From Thereva unica (taxonomy: Eukaryota; Arthropoda; Insecta; Diptera; Therevidae), in contig OX465282.1 of the NCBI GenBank assembly GCA_949987705.1, positions 62,555,922-62,619,921 on the forward strand: a DNA stretch of 64,000 nt, in the 5' to 3' direction. How positions within the stretch are numbered: position 1 is the first letter of the stretch; each line of letters opens with the position of its first letter. Both the position numbers and the translations under genes were made by a program. The notes under the pieces were generated by a model. It did no database searches, was not told the DNA's origin, and saw nothing but the letters and a program-made list of their open reading frames with translations. Below are positions 1 to 12,341 of the stretch, in pieces.

Positions 1-6
1 GAATTT

Positions 7-509
7 ATGGCTTCACTTTTACATGACTTGGTAGAAGAAGATGAGGAAGCAGACAAAAAAGTAGATGACAATTGCAATGAAATCGAAGATAATAGATTAT
101 TAAAACATGAATCAACGTTATGTGGGGTACCTGAAGTAATAGAAAAACTTAACCCATCGAAAAAAAGTAAGGCAGAACCAAGTAAATGGTTTATATGGGG
201 ACAAACAATTAATACATCAATAGAGAATGCAATTAATGCTAAAAAGGAACGGATATTAATCCTCACTTGTGTCAAACTTTTGCCAATAAACTGCTAGCTG
301 ATATTAAATGGTTGCCATTATGGTCGTGTATTTTCCTCGAACAAATTGGATACGGCAGAAACCCGGCATCTAGTTGTCATATTGAAAATGAATTTCGAAA
401 AATTAAAAATGATGTTTTGAAATCTTATAAAATTACACAACGAGTACGTCCAGATGAATTTATTGAAATTCATAAAAATTATATTGACGGAATGTCAAAA
501 TCGATATAA
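7..509 (+). pseudogene. C-terminal fragment of an unidentified transposase-like protein
   Basis: Two overlapping open stretches in different frames (7-297 and 267-509) look like one broken gene. The second carries LPLWSCIFLEQIG, ASSCHIENEFRKIKN and RVRPDEFIEIHKNYIDG. This pattern (LPLWS, a small-residue/E cluster, R-x-D-x-F-I-x-x-H) resembles the C-terminal end of transposase-like proteins widespread in insects, possibly MULE or NOF related; the superfamily is a guess. The left part begins before the window. The frame change near 270-300 and the stop at 507 indicate decay. The acidic first 60 residues are not diagnostic. Confidence 0.4.
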
Positions 510-1356
510 GCAAACATATCGGAGAAAGAAGTATATGATAACATTAAATTAGATGAATGTACTAAAAAAGTACCACAGATTAAAGACATACCACTAGTGT
601 ATACTCAATCGGTAGATTCTCCTATTCTCCTAAGATCAGTGAGACGCTTCAAATAATGGATAGTAAATGCATCAATAATAGCTGCTCCGAAAATGCCACA
701 CATAGTATATCTGTTGGTAAGTTCAGATTGAAAATTATTTATTTTTATGTGAAAGCCTTTTGTACTGTCGACAATCTATTTTCTTCGTATAGAGTGCAAT
801 GTCGGACAGCAAGCTTGAATTTATAAAGTAAAACATTTATTTTAATGCGTTAATTTTGATTAATTTTCAGGAAATTTTATATTACTTCAAGTTATGTCAG
901 CAACAGAGAGTAATGAAGTACATCAAACTCAAGACATAGCCCTAGGAGATATTCCAAAAAAACTAAAGTTGACGATGATGACACAGGAATACTTCCTCAA
1001 AGGTTTAATAAGTTTCGATCCACCTCGTGTGCTACGAAAACCATTACAAAAAAATAAAGAAGAAAGAGTCACTATAAAACCTTTTGTTTACGGAATAATA
1101 ATTGGGTTGAATTGATTTATCATACAGCGCATCGAAGAGAACAATATAAAGTTAATCCACATGTTTTAATGTATTCTAAGTAGTACATTGAAATAAGTAA
1201 TCATTGATACATGTCTTCATCTCGCCTTATTATCTCGATTTTATCAATAGAATAATGATTAATGAATAAATATAAGATATACAAAAAAGATTCGTTCGAT
1301 TACATAAACAAAAAGAAGATAAGAAAAAGTTGTTAAATCCATGAAGCAACTGAATA
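510..1356. other. No recognisable gene
   Basis: AT-rich sequence. It may extend the preceding remnant, since 510-660 reads through a few stops with a plausible protein-like composition. A 73-codon frame at 894-1115 matches nothing I recognise. Confidence 0.4.
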
Positions 1357-1743
1357 AGTAGTTCTATTCGAAACTCGTTATAACGCTTTAATTTATTCTA
1401 ATTATCAATATGAAACAATTATTTCTTGAATATTAAATGTTTAATTTGAAATTTGTTGCAACTCTCATTTATTCTTATATTTTGGAAAAATGGATTGATT
1501 AGAGTAATAACACGGTGTAAAGTATCCTCGAAAAAAGATAAATTTTGAATAGTAGTTTCATTCGTAACTCGTTATAACGCTTTAATTCATTCTAATTATT
1601 AATATGAAACACAATTATTTTTCTTGAATATTAAATGTTTAATTTGAAATTTGTTGTAAATCTCATTTATTCTTATATTTTGGAAAAATGGATTGAGTAA
1701 TAACACGGTGTAAAGTACCCTCGAAAAAAGATAAATTTTGAAT
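1357..1743. repeat. Tandem duplication, two units of about 194 bp
   Basis: The unit starting AGTAGTTCTATTCG at 1357 recurs at 1551 as AGTAGTTTCATTCG and the two stay alignable to AAATTTTGAAT at 1550 and 1743. They differ by scattered substitutions and small indels. No coding potential. Confidence 0.9.
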
Positions 1744-2130
1744 ATGCTGTTGACTATGGCTAGTTTCACACGGGCCGACAGCCAACCAACAAAAATCTGC
1801 TGAAAACTTTCGTTTATCAAGAAGAGAGTGAGAGAGGAAGAATGGGTGGGCACATTCTTCATCGTCCTCTCTCACCTTCTTCTCCACATACGAGTGGATG
1901 ATAACCGCTTGTCAAGTAAACTTCATTGTCGAGACCGTCCAGCAGACTGAAAAATTCAGCGATCGGCACTGAAGAAAACCTGGCTAAACAATATCGAGGC
2001 CGACTTAAAGAATCGAGGCTCGAGACGTCGCCGAAAATCGTCAAGAATGGAAACAAATAGGCCGCTAATCTCATAGTCACCTCACTTTTTTTCTCACCAC
2101 ACATTTTTTGTCCCGTCACTTTTCAAGTGG

Positions 2131-2455
2131 TATTCTCATAGTCGAGTGAGGAAAAAATGAGTGAGGTAAAATGTGATAAAACTAGGTGGGGTATTCTCGT
2201 AGTCATTTTTTGTAGCAAATGCCACTTGAAATTTGTAGGTAACCCTACAATTTTTTTTAAAATGAATAGTGACAAAAGGTAAGAAATATTTATATTTTAA
2301 TATTTTTGATGATTTAACACTATTCTTATATCTTAGAATTAAATTAACGAACAGGATATGTAAATAGAAATATATCCATATGTTTATAAAAAATACGAGA
2401 ATACAAAATGGTTTGTCACATTTTTTAATGGGTGACGTGACTATGGGAATAGGGG
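2131..2455. mobile_element. Candidate MITE with imperfect terminal inverted repeats
   Basis: The left end TATTCTCATAGTCGAGTGAG pairs with the reverse complement of the right end, TATTCCCATAGTCACGTCAC. A related TATTCTCGTAGTC lies at about 2192 and TCTCATAGTCACC at about 2069, so the motif is repeated locally. Non-coding. Ends are approximate and no target duplication was identified. Confidence 0.35.
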
Positions 2456-3749
2456 CCATCGTGAATGGAGTTCGAGACCCTGCAGCACCGACAGCAGCGT
2501 ATCCGCTGCGGGGACGTCCCGCCAGCTAAGGGATCAAAGAAGAGGCACATTATATACCTCGGGAGCCCTGAAGAGTGCCTTTCCCATTGTGGGTATAGAA
2601 TAGTTGGATACAGGGGGTGTTCTAGCAGTGGCAGTCAAAGAAAAATTTGAGGCAAAGATGCTAATCGGCCTTGGATTTGCTGTTAAAAAGTATTGGTGAT
2701 GGTGGTGTTGGTATTCAGGAAAGTTCACTGGATTAAAATCTGGTATTCTCACTTTTTTCCTCCACTCGTCTGTCATTTTGCATAATTCTATTAACGTTTT
2801 TAGGTTATTTATTCCTTTCATGTTGTTCCACAGATCTCTTTTATAAAGCAGGTGATAATTATTATCGACTTAATGACATGAAAAAATATTGCGCAAGATA
2901 CTGAAAATTAAAAAAAAAACGTTTCTTGAAATTTTTTTTTATTTAAACAAAGAAATTTTAAAATATATTTTCACTATCGCACCCACAAATAACAATTAAT
3001 CCATTTGTATCTAAGGAATGATTGATTGATTGATTGCTTTTGATATACAAGTTATTAATGCAGTCACTTTTAGTTATTTCGCCATTTAACCAAGGATTTA
3101 CATTACTGATTCATTTGTGTGCATTGGATTATCATTTTCTGATGCAGTAAACAATTTGGTTGGTTGCGTCTTATGAAATGCTAGTTCAGTAATGGAACAT
3201 ATGGAGGGATATTCGATTTTATCATGTAATAAAATAAGAAATTAACTTACAATATGTTTCTGAGTTGGATGATAACAAATGCAGGTTAAAGGATATTAAG
3301 GATTGTATTTCTGATGAATCCTTAATTGATCGGAAATCAAAGAGTTTAACAACACCCATGCGGTTTCCCGTAAGAACCTTAATTACCGATTAAACGAATA
3401 TTTATTAGCATTTTAAAATTTGCTTCCTTCATTGTGGTTAACATTATGAGACTGCTGTTAACGAACAACTGTCATCGTTACTAATAGACTGCAATGTGGT
3501 TAATCCTCGACTGGCTACTATATTTAATCTGAAAAAATTATCATAATATATTTACAGAAGAGAAAAATTATTTTCATCAAAAATATGCACACCTTCCATC
3601 TTCTTCAACAGTAGCTACATCCCTATCAAAAACTGAGATTGCGGTGCATGCCGCAATAGATCCAGATTCGAAAGAATGCAAGGTACAAGTGTTAGAAATA
3701 TCGGTAATTGTATCCAAATCCGAAGATCTTCTAATAGTAACAAAGCTTA

Positions 3750-4696
3750 TACCCTTGACACACTACAGCATCGAATGAACATTGAAATATCATTCGACTA
3801 AGAATGATCATTCGTGCCCAGTGTGTAATGTCCAATGCTCATCCAACAACTTCATTCTTCATTCAACCGAATGAAGGCAAAATAACTTCATTCAATGAAA
3901 ATGGAAGTGAAATGGAGAAATTATCGAACAACTTTCCATGAACTTTCCAATAAAATTTCAACCTTCCATCAGTTTTGCATGAACTGTCAAAAGTGAAAAC
4001 TGTCACAAATAAATTTGTTTGTGCGAATTTCTTCTAGTTAGCAGGCACAATTTTATGAGCATTTTCAATGTGCACCTCCAACCCTCTCCCAACTTTTCTA
4101 AATCGGGCTTTCAATTGGCCGAATGCATTTTCAACGACACGCCTGCATTTTGAAAGTTTATAAATAAGTAATTTTTCAGATGGATCTTGATTAGGAGTGA
4201 ACGCAAAAGGCTTCATTACGACGTCTGAAAGCCTAAACTCAGAATCCCCTAATAAGAGGATGGGCACTTTAACACCTTCAATCATTTTTGCGTTTTGTTG
4301 AAATATGGGTTGAGTTTGGTGCATTTTTTTTAAGATAGAATTCTCAAAAATACTAGAATCATTATTTTTACCAGTTGCACCAAATTCTACGATTTTTAAC
4401 ATCTGTTAACATTAAAGAGCACATATAATAAAGTTTTAGAACATTATGCAATATATTCAACCGTTTTGCAAGGATTAACCGTTTTAATTTCCTACTCTTG
4501 TTCCGCATTTGCATAATAAAATAGTACCGTCTATTGTACAATCACTTTCAGTTCATTTGACAGTTTATTTTAACAGAATTTTGACAGTTGCAATGAGCTT
4601 TGAAAAGTGCAGTGGGTCCACTGCTAAAATGAATGTTCATTGAATGCCAATGAAGTTGGAAGAATGTTCATTCGTTTTTGCAGTGTGTCAAGGGTA
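3750..4696. mobile_element. PIF/Harbinger deletion derivative, 947 bp, TSD TTA
   Basis: The ends are inverted repeats: TACCCTTGACACACT at 3750 and its reverse complement ending at 4696. CGAATGAACATT also recurs in both arms. The element is flanked by TTA at 3747-3749 and 4697-4699, the 3-bp duplication typical of PIF/Harbinger. It contains part of a HARBI1-like nuclease gene and no second gene, so it is a non-autonomous internal-deletion copy. Confidence 0.85.
4034..4402 (-). pseudogene. HARBI1-like nuclease fragment (DDE_Tnp_4 family)
   Basis: 122 open codons match the C-terminal half of Harbinger nucleases: NNDSSIFENS, then LLGDSEFRLSDVVMKPF, then CRRVVENAFGQLKARFR. The VENAFG glutamate is the third catalytic acidic residue of the family and the aspartate in NNDSSIF is near the second. 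The first catalytic aspartate region is missing because the N-terminal half is deleted. The fragment lies inside the 3750-4696 element and cannot be active. Confidence 0.8.
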
Positions 4697-5150
4697 TTAG
4701 GTAACCTACAAGAAACATACTGCATGGTCATTATCAATTAATTCTAAACTGACACATCACCCTTAAATCCTACTTGTTTATTACACTTGGGAATATATGT
4801 AGTCTCCTTCATTTTCGGAGTAAACATTTCTTGCTAGTTTCCACAGCCTAAGAAAATTTCTACTGAAGCCCCAGCTTCGAGTAATGAATCTATCTGCACT
4901 GCTATGCTCCTCGGGTATCCATCGCATGGCATTTTAGAAATTCTTTCAGAACCAAAAAATCCATGCACTTATGTATGTATACAATAACTTTTTCAAAAAT
5001 CGAGTGAAACGTCGTTGCCGGAGAAGAGGGTGAGAGAGGACAATGAAAAATGAAGGAAAAATCACCTTGCCTCACCCGATTCACGGTAAACGAACGTTTC
5101 CAGCAGATTTTTGTTATTTGGCTGTCGGCTCGTTAGTGTGAAACTGGCCA

Positions 5151-6978
5151 TAACACTCGTCTACACAATCCATATTTTTTGCCATCGCCATGGCCATATC
5201 TTATGGCTTGAACTGTAAAATTTTAAGGCGATGGGCAATTCATGGCAGAGTATTCATTTGAAAAAAAATGTATATATTGGGTGCCTTCCATTTAGACACA
5301 GAAAAGCATCTGTGTCCGACACATGTATCGATCTGTGTTAGCTCAAATGGAACACTTAAGTTCATGAAAAATCCCCACAGCGCACTTTTTTCGTTTTTAT
5401 TTCATTTCACATTTCAATTCCCGACTGTTGGTAGTATTGTCTTAGTTGTGCCCGGCTGTGTCTACCTGTGTCAAAATGGAACACTTCTGTGTCGGACACA
5501 GTTACCCGGTTTATGACTAGGTTGAAAAGTTGAGTCGAGGTTGAGTTGAAATTTCGACCACCGTTTATGATATCGAGTTGAGTTCACTTAAGGTTGAAAT
5601 AGAGTTGAACTGATATCTAAACATAACCTCAAATTTTTGTGTGAAATTCTCATATATAGATACGTAAATATTCAGAATGAAATATTTTTTTGTTCCTGTG
5701 CCCGAAAAAACACCGAACACAAAACTAACGCCGAAAGCGGAGTTCACGGATGGTAAACAAACAAAACAAATGTCACTTCAACCCAATTTCAACTCAACCC
5801 TCGTATATGAAGCGAAATATCAACTCGATTCAGGTAGGACAGCTGATTTGGGTTGAGTGGACCCAGTTTCAACTCAACTTCCGTTTGAACCTGGGTTGAA
5901 CCAAGTCATAAACGGGGTGTAACACTTACTATGATTACATGCCGGACTGAGGACTTGCCTTGAGATCCAACTGACAGTTCAATCCGCAGTGACAGTTCAC
6001 CTACTTGAGAGCTTGACTTCAAGCTGGCTTGAAATATACTTGACACTTCTCATTAGTTTGCTTCGAAATAGCTAATGGAAGGAATGCTTTTTCTCATTTA
6101 TGTTCAGTTTATATAAATAAAATAAATTTATTAAGTGAATTGCACCGGAACTGAATTACACAATCCACGGAGAACTAATTTCAAAACTCAAGCGCTGAAG
6201 CAGAGGTTACATGGCTTAGTTCAAGTCGATCCGACAAATTTTTCGGATCTACTTGAGTCAAGCTTACTTGAAGTCGATCTGAGGTTACATGACTTTCAAG
6301 TCTACTTGAAGCTGACTTCAAGTATGAATGTAATCATATACTACGATTACAGGGCGGACTGAGGACTTGACTTGAACTTAAACTGACAGTTAAATGCTCT
6401 TGATTTGAAGTCGATCTGAGGTTACATGATTTTCAAGTCTACTTGAAGCCGACTTCAAGTATGCATGTAATCATAGTAATAGTAAATATTACCTAGTTTA
6501 TAGCTACTCCAAAAATAATTCGAATTATGGATCATCCAAAACTTTTTACCCTATAAACGAGGTAATCCGGATTATGGCTTAAACCGAAATGTTTCGGCTT
6601 AAGCCACAGTTATAAGAATGTATTTAATACCCGTTTATACGCTAATTCGAAATTTTGACGTAACTTTGAGTTAAATCGATTTAATTTTTCTGCTATAAAC
6701 TAGGTATATGTCTTTAGGCACCCATTGTTACCATATCAAACATATTTTTAAAATTATAAAAACGTCTACTGAAAGTACCGCATGAAACTAAATTTTAAAC
6801 TGTCCGGCATAGCTGTTTGAACAAACATCAATTTATGGCCAAAATCATGGCAGATTTGATGGCCGGCCATAATGGCTTTCCATCGAGTTTGTCATAAGAT
6901 CTGCCATTACAAATGGCTAAATTTCAGGGTCTACACTGTCCATGCCATATGGAAATGGCCATCGCTAGTGTAGACGCT
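5151..6978. repeat. Cluster of nested MITE-like palindromic repeats
   Basis: Several inverted-repeat units abut here. TTCCATTTAGACACAG at 5286 opposes CTGTGTCAAAATGGAA at 5466-5481. CCCGGTTTATGAC near 5505 opposes GTCATAAACGGGG ending near 5917. CTATGATTACATGC near 5931 opposes GCATGTAATCATAG ending near 6476, with a second internal copy at 6318-6370. ACCTAGTTTATAGC near 6492 opposes GCTATAAACTAGGT near 6716. An outer pair, CGTCTACAC near 5160 and GTGTAGACG near 6962, may bound the block. All are non-coding; ends are approximate. Confidence 0.45.
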
Positions 6979-7318
6979 GTGTTAGGGCTGGAATGAAATT
7001 ACCAAGTTAATAGCAGCAAAATTTAATCGATTTAGCTCGAATTAACGTATAAACGGGTATTTAATATTCTTTTAACTTTGGCTTATGCTGTTATGACACT
7101 CGCTTTTTTTCGGCTGAAAACAAGTGCTAGAAAATGTCATTGTGCGAAAAAGACAGCAATGTTTTGCGAGAAAAGGACTACTATGTTTTGATTATTTTCT
7201 AAAAAAAGCTTTGTCAGTTATTTGAGTTAATCGTTAGAAGTAACGTGTGAGAGAAATTTAGAGTAAAAAATAAAGAAATTTAAAAAGACATCAATAAAAA
7301 ATATTTGTGTACGAAAAA

Positions 7319-8365
7319 TGGAGAAGTTTGTATGGTTAGACGAATAAATTATTTTCGTAATTGATAAAGTCCAACCATGCGAATTTATATGGAATCTTAA
7401 CCACGAAGGATATAAAAACAAAGGGAGGAAACAAATTTTTTGGACGAAACTGGTGGAAGACCTCAATAAAGAATTTAAAGAAAATGCGAATGTTAAATAT
7501 AGTAAGTTTTACATTTTAGCAAAACAACTAAATAACAATTTATATTATATAGGTGAAGTAATAAAAGAGTGGACTAACATGAAATCTTATTTCAATAGCG
7601 AAAATCTTAAGATGCTAAAAAGCAAGAAAAGTGGAGCTGGAACGTTAGACGTGGAGTTGTATGAGGAGTCATCCTGGAAATTTTATAAAAAATTGTCTTT
7701 TTTAAAAGAAACCACAACGCCAATGCCATCGGTGAATAATTTTAATAAAAGAAGTTTAGAGGTTTGTATTTGTATTCGATGTTATTATTTTATAATGTAA
7801 AAATATACTCTTAAGTGTTATGTGACGATGCGGCCGGGTCAGAGTTGCAACGCTAGAAAATTTGTTGCCTACAGATAGTTTATTAGAATATATTAATTTT
7901 AGAGAGGATGCCCCGTCATCATCATCAACGCCTGTATCAATCTCGTCGCCATCACTAATACCCGGAGAACCTCATAGATTCGTGGATACGCTTCCATCTG
8001 CTTCACAAGCAACGGATTTAAGCAGACCAATTCCCATACACCCATCCAAAAAACCAAGAACAATAAAAACAAATAAAAACGAATTATTGGTAGATGCTTG
8101 CCTTAAAACCTCGGAAAATCTGAAAGGATTGATGAGTAAGAAGAACGCCAGTTCGCTATTTGCAGATGCCATTGCAGCCGAGATTGACAACTTGGATCCG
8201 GATTTAACAAACTCCATCAAACACAAAATTAATAATTTAATTTTTGAGTACAATGTGATCCAATTTAAAATAAATGACAAAAAATGTATTTTTATTTACT
8301 ATAACATATCATTGCGTTATTGTTTGAAAAAGAGTCCAAATGTATTATTCGCAGATGGCGTTTGA
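7319..8365 (+). pseudogene. Harbinger second protein, MADF/Myb-like DNA-binding type
   Basis: Translation across 7319-7500 gives an aromatic-spaced helical region (EFIWNLNHEGYKNKG, then WTKLVEDLNKEF) resembling the MADF/Myb-SANT domain of Harbinger accessory proteins, which bind the element ends and bring in the nuclease. A stop near 7345 interrupts it. Open stretches 7453-7800 and 7862-8365 continue it with a serine/proline linker (SSSSTPVSISSPSLIP) and a C-terminal helix (LFADAIAAEIDNL). That C-terminal module is duplicated in decayed form at 8330-8400 and again near 9210-9250. Family assignment rests on context plus weak similarity. Confidence 0.5.
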
Positions 8366-8518
8366 GCAGAAATAGACAATCTAGATATTGATTTGCAAAA
8401 AATTCAAATCAAATTGATTTTATCAATAATTTAAATTTTGAATTCAACGAAATTTAACTATAAAGAAATAAATAATAAATTAATTTTAAATTCAGAACAG
8501 AATGTATTTATTTTAGAA

Positions 8519-8690
8519 TTATAATGTTGAATTCAATGTTTTAAAGTAATCAGATAGAGTTTTTCTTATCTCCTCTGCTTTTTTACTTGAAGCTCCATTA
8601 ACAGCTTGCATGGATACAAAGTTTTGCGAATTTATTAAATCTATTTTTTCCTCCGTTAAGGTGTCGTATGTTGTGGTGTTGTAGTAACGG
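8519..8690 (-). pseudogene. HARBI1-like nuclease, C-terminal fragment
   Basis: The frame ends KKAEEIRKTLSDYFKTLN, like the last residues of Harbinger nucleases (an R-x2-L-x2-YF ending). It lies on the same strand as, and downstream of, the nuclease body at 13999-15145, separated by the LINE and a TA microsatellite. It is probably the displaced 3' end of that gene. The perfect palindrome CGGCCGAAGGCCG sits at its 5' edge. Confidence 0.4.
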
Positions 8691-8734
8691 CCGAAGGCCG
8701 TACTACTTTCATATATCATAATCATATATATCAA

Positions 8735-8735
8735 T

Positions 8736-8803
<68 letters not shown>

Positions 8804-8814
8804 CATATATCAAT

Positions 8815-8866
<52 letters not shown>

Positions 8867-8892
8867 TATATCAATCAATATATATATATAAT
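8735..8892. repeat. TA microsatellite with CATATATCAATCAATATA interruptions
   Basis: Long TA runs broken at regular spacing by CATATATCAATCA, so the array also has a higher-order period of roughly 60 bp. Non-coding. Confidence 0.9.
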
Positions 8893-9261
8893 TATATATA
8901 TATTCATAAATTCCTACCTAAAAAATTAAAAACCAAAAATATTTTCACCCATGTAAAATTATTTTCAAAAATTCCCCATAGATATTCAGCAAGCAAAATC
9001 TTCCCAAGAAATTTTGCTATCAAATTTTTCAACCGACAATTCTCAGACAATTTGAGCGCTCCTATTTCATTTTTCCGTCCTAAAATCTACATTCAAGCAC
9101 GTACGACAACGAGCGCTCCGAATTCAAATTGTCTTTTCAAACACCAAAAATGCTGATAATGAGTTTCATCTTCAATTATGAAAAACACCTCACAAAAATT
9201 CCATGAGAAAAAGCTTTGCTGCGTCGGCAGCAATAGACAATTTAAATATCAGGCTCAACAC
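8893..9261. other. Intergenic remainder inside the Harbinger element
   Basis: No gene. The last 50 bases (about 9210-9255) resemble the duplicated C-terminal module of the Harbinger DNA-binding-protein gene (GCAGCAATAGACAATTT). Confidence 0.4.
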
Positions 9262-9520
9262 AGGTTTTTTATTTTATTTATTTTATTTATTTCAATAGAA
9301 TTCACAGAAGGATTTTACAATGATAAAAACAGAATTAGTGTAAAATTTAGATAAAAGAAATAACAAAAATAAAATAACAAATGCTAAACAACACAGACAG
9401 CTTTCGCTGGTATAAGCATTGTTAGCCTAAAGATACTAATTTGAATACGTTAACTATACTAACTGGTATAATGGTTAAATTTAATCAAGTTATTATTCTT
9501 TAGAGAGTACAAGTTTTATA

Positions 9521-12301
9521 TCAGTTATTTTGATTTAAGAATTTTTTAAAGGCTTTTATAAATAAAGGGAGCGTACGTTGGTTCTTTATGTCCTCTGGGA
9601 TAGAGTTGAAGGTCCTGACAGCTTTCGCTATAGTATCCTTGTAGAGTCTGTTGGTTCTGGCAGCTCCCTGTAATATTCTATGCCTATTTCTGGTTTGGTA
9701 ATTGTGATTGTCCCCATTACTCCTGAATTGGACCTTTGTTTTTGTCAGTTTATTCCTGATTTTGTATATGAGTTTGACTTCCTCAAGAGCTATTATCTTC
9801 TCAAGGGTCAATTGATTCGTGAGATTATAAACCTCTATTGTTGGAGTAAGTGCAGGCAACTTCCAGATGGCTTTGATAGCTTTAGACATGAGTGTTCTAA
9901 TTCTGGCTTGGGATGTCGTACCACATTGGGACCATATATTAATACCGTATCTTATATTTGATAAAATGTGGGTGTTATATAAAGCGTTCCCAATGCTGGC
10001 AGGCAAGTTTGGGGCACGCCTAAGAACTCCTATTAATGGTGAAATTTTCCGCACCAACTGATTTAGATGAAACGAAAAATTCAAATTTTCATCAATGACA
10101 AGTCCAAGGTATTTAACTGCTTTTACAGGTGCTATTATTTCACCCTCCATTTCCACGGAGATATTAATGGGGGGAACGTTTTTTTGCCTAAAGACTATAT
10201 AACTAGTCTTGCACTTGTTGACTTTGAATTTATTAGCTATAGCCCACCTTGAGAGGATAGCTAGGTCATCATTAATTAGACTCTGTAACTGGCTTTGAGT
10301 CTTGGCAGCCTGAATCAAGACTATATCATCAGCATAAATGCAATAATTTCCATTTAAATTGATTTTGTTGATGTCGGTAACATATAATAAAAATAAAGTT
10401 GGGCCAAGAATGGAGCCCTGTGGAACACCTGACTTACTTGACATTTTGATGCTTAATGTCGAGTTGACCTTGGTGGAAGTCTCTCTATTTTCAATAAAAG
10501 ATTTAATAAGGGTGTATGCGTTGCCTCTTATCCCTAACTGATCAATTTTATTAAGAAGTATATCATGATTCACCGTGTCAAAAGCTTTACTGATATCAAT
10601 AAAAATGGCAGATGTGTGTAACTTCTTGTCAAGATTTTGGTTAATAATACCAATTGCCTCGATCGCAGCAGTCTCAGTAGAGGAAGAACTTTGGAAACCG
10701 TATTGGTTAACATCAAAATTACACGTTGTGGAAATAAAGTGGCGTATTTGATTATCAATCACTTTCTCACATATCTTAGCGATGGTATTGGTGAGTGTGA
10801 TTGGCCTATAGTTATTAATATTGTTCTTGTCTCCGTCCTTATGAATTGGTATAATAATGGACTGCTTGAGAAAATCAGGAAAAGCTCCAGTGGACAGCAT
10901 GTTGTTAATTCCATCAGTCAACGATTCTATAATAATATCCAGTACGCTTATAATATCTCTCAGAGTTATTCCGTCAGGGCCAGGTGATGAGTTAGAATTC
11001 ATACACATAACGATATGCTTAATTTCATTTTGATCTACAGGTCTCAGAAATATGGTTTTGTCATTAAACATTAATTGAGGACAAATTATGTTGGGTAGAT
11101 TCTTTGTTTGATTCTCTCCAATATTGCAGAAATGCGTATTAAAAGAATTAGCAATGTCGTGATTGTTTGTATATATCTTATTATTTACCATAAGTTCATC
11201 TACATCGTTATCGTCTTTCTTGTTCTTATTTAAAATATTCTTGTTAATTACCGACCAAAGTTTTTTGGTATTATCCGCACTAGAGAGCATTTTTTGAGTG
11301 TAGGCATTTTTTGCAATCTTCACAATTTTATTCACGTAATTTTTCTTCTTTTTGTATGCATTAACCAGATTCAGATCACTTTGATTTCTCTTCATTAATT
11401 TATACAAGGCCGTTTTCTCTTTAACTTGCATAATAATTTCATCATTTATCCAGTCATTATTTTCCCTTGATCTATATTTTTTGTATTTTGTGGCAGAGGA
11501 TTTTGCATATTTAATTATTTGGCAAAGAGAATCAAGATTAACAGACGAACGGGAGTCTAACAATTCGATAATTTTTGATCGAAACAAGATGGTTTTCACG
11601 AAACCCCTACATTTATTTAACATCCTCCTTCGCTGTTTACCAGTTCCTTCTAGAAACAACAACATCTCACGATGATCGGATATATCATTGTCATAGAGTG
11701 AGATATCAACGTTGAAATCATTACACAGATCAGTAATTGCATGATCGATAATAGACGGAGTGTTGGTGTTAAGGCCAATACGTGTGAAGTCTTCAAGCGT
11801 AAGTGAGTTGATAATTCTATAACCGGCTTGTGAAATAATGTCTTTATAAACATTATTTACCGTGCATTCCTTGAGTAGGTTGTAGTTCATATCTCCTACA
11901 ATCACGGCATTTCTATGCTCATCGGTCAAGTTGGAAAAGAAATCAAAAAACGACATATTATCTACATTGGGCGGGCGATATAGAGTAATAACCTTTATAC
12001 TTGCTCTTGGCTTCCGAATTATTTCTATTATAATGGTGTTAAAATCCGAGCATTGCATCAGCAGTTTGAATTTGATATTATTTTTAATAAAGATTGCAGT
12101 ACCGCCACCTCTACTACCATTCCTGCAGTTAAAGACAGACGTGAACCCTTCAATGTTGTAGAATTCAGTTTCGTTATCATACAGCCATGTCTCATTCAGT
12201 ATTACAATATCAAGATTGCCGAGTCTTTTTAGGGATATTAGTAGGTCATCGAACTTATTGCGAATACTTCGGATATTTAAAAAGAAAATTTTTAGTTTCA
12301 T
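9521..12301 (-). CDS. LINE ORF2: AP endonuclease plus reverse transcriptase, 926 aa
   Basis: The protein nicks target DNA and reverse-transcribes the element RNA at the nick. The N-terminal endonuclease shows FLNIRSIRNKFDDL, LNETWL, RGGGTAIFI, TLYRPPN, IVGDMN and SDHREMLLF. The reverse transcriptase follows with NNYRPITL, FIDISKAFDTVNHD (motif A), GVPQGSILGPTLFLLY (motif B) and YADDIVL (catalytic YADD). The C-terminal region ends KAFKKFLNQNN. Length is typical of CR1/Jockey-group ORF2 and no stop or frameshift is present. It starts about 40 bases after ORF1 stops, so reinitiation or coupled translation is likely. Confidence 0.9.
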   Translation of the reverse strand: MKLKIFFLNIRSIRNKFDDLLISLKRLGNLDIVILNETWLYDNETEFYNIEGFTSVFNCRNGSRGGGTAIFIKNNIKFKLLMQCSDFNTIIIEIIRKPRASIKVITLYRPPNVDNMSFFDFFSNLTDEHRNAVIVGDMNYNLLKECTVNNVYKDIISQAGYRIINSLTLEDFTRIGLNTNTPSIIDHAITDLCNDFNVDISLYDNDISDHREMLLFLEGTGKQRRRMLNKCRGFVKTILFRSKIIELLDSRSSVNLDSLCQIIKYAKSSATKYKKYRSRENNDWINDEIIMQVKEKTALYKLMKRNQSDLNLVNAYKKKKNYVNKIVKIAKNAYTQKMLSSADNTKKLWSVINKNILNKNKKDDNDVDELMVNNKIYTNNHDIANSFNTHFCNIGENQTKNLPNIICPQLMFNDKTIFLRPVDQNEIKHIVMCMNSNSSPGPDGITLRDIISVLDIIIESLTDGINNMLSTGAFPDFLKQSIIIPIHKDGDKNNINNYRPITLTNTIAKICEKVIDNQIRHFISTTCNFDVNQYGFQSSSSTETAAIEAIGIINQNLDKKLHTSAIFIDISKAFDTVNHDILLNKIDQLGIRGNAYTLIKSFIENRETSTKVNSTLSIKMSSKSGVPQGSILGPTLFLLYVTDINKINLNGNYCIYADDIVLIQAAKTQSQLQSLINDDLAILSRWAIANKFKVNKCKTSYIVFRQKNVPPINISVEMEGEIIAPVKAVKYLGLVIDENLNFSFHLNQLVRKISPLIGVLRRAPNLPASIGNALYNTHILSNIRYGINIWSQCGTTSQARIRTLMSKAIKAIWKLPALTPTIEVYNLTNQLTLEKIIALEEVKLIYKIRNKLTKTKVQFRSNGDNHNYQTRNRHRILQGAARTNRLYKDTIAKAVRTFNSIPEDIKNQRTLPLFIKAFKKFLNQNN

Positions 12302-12341
12302 AATGAGTTATGATATTAGTGAATATAAAGCAAAAGTTGAT

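Larger units (their letters stand above)
1757..5150. mobile_element. Segment bounded by inverted repeats of about 125-150 bp
   Basis: The left end reads TGGCTAGTTTCACAC then CCGACAGCCAA and CAAAAATCTGCTG. The reverse complement of the right end reads TGGCCAGTTTCACAC then CCGACAGCCAA and CAAAAATCTGCTG, and both arms later share GTCCTCTCTCACC and CTTCTCC. Length and terminal repeats suggest a DNA transposon, or two inverted copies of one MITE with unrelated sequence between. No transposase of its own is visible; the nuclease fragment inside belongs to a separate PIF element with its own ends. Confidence 0.5.
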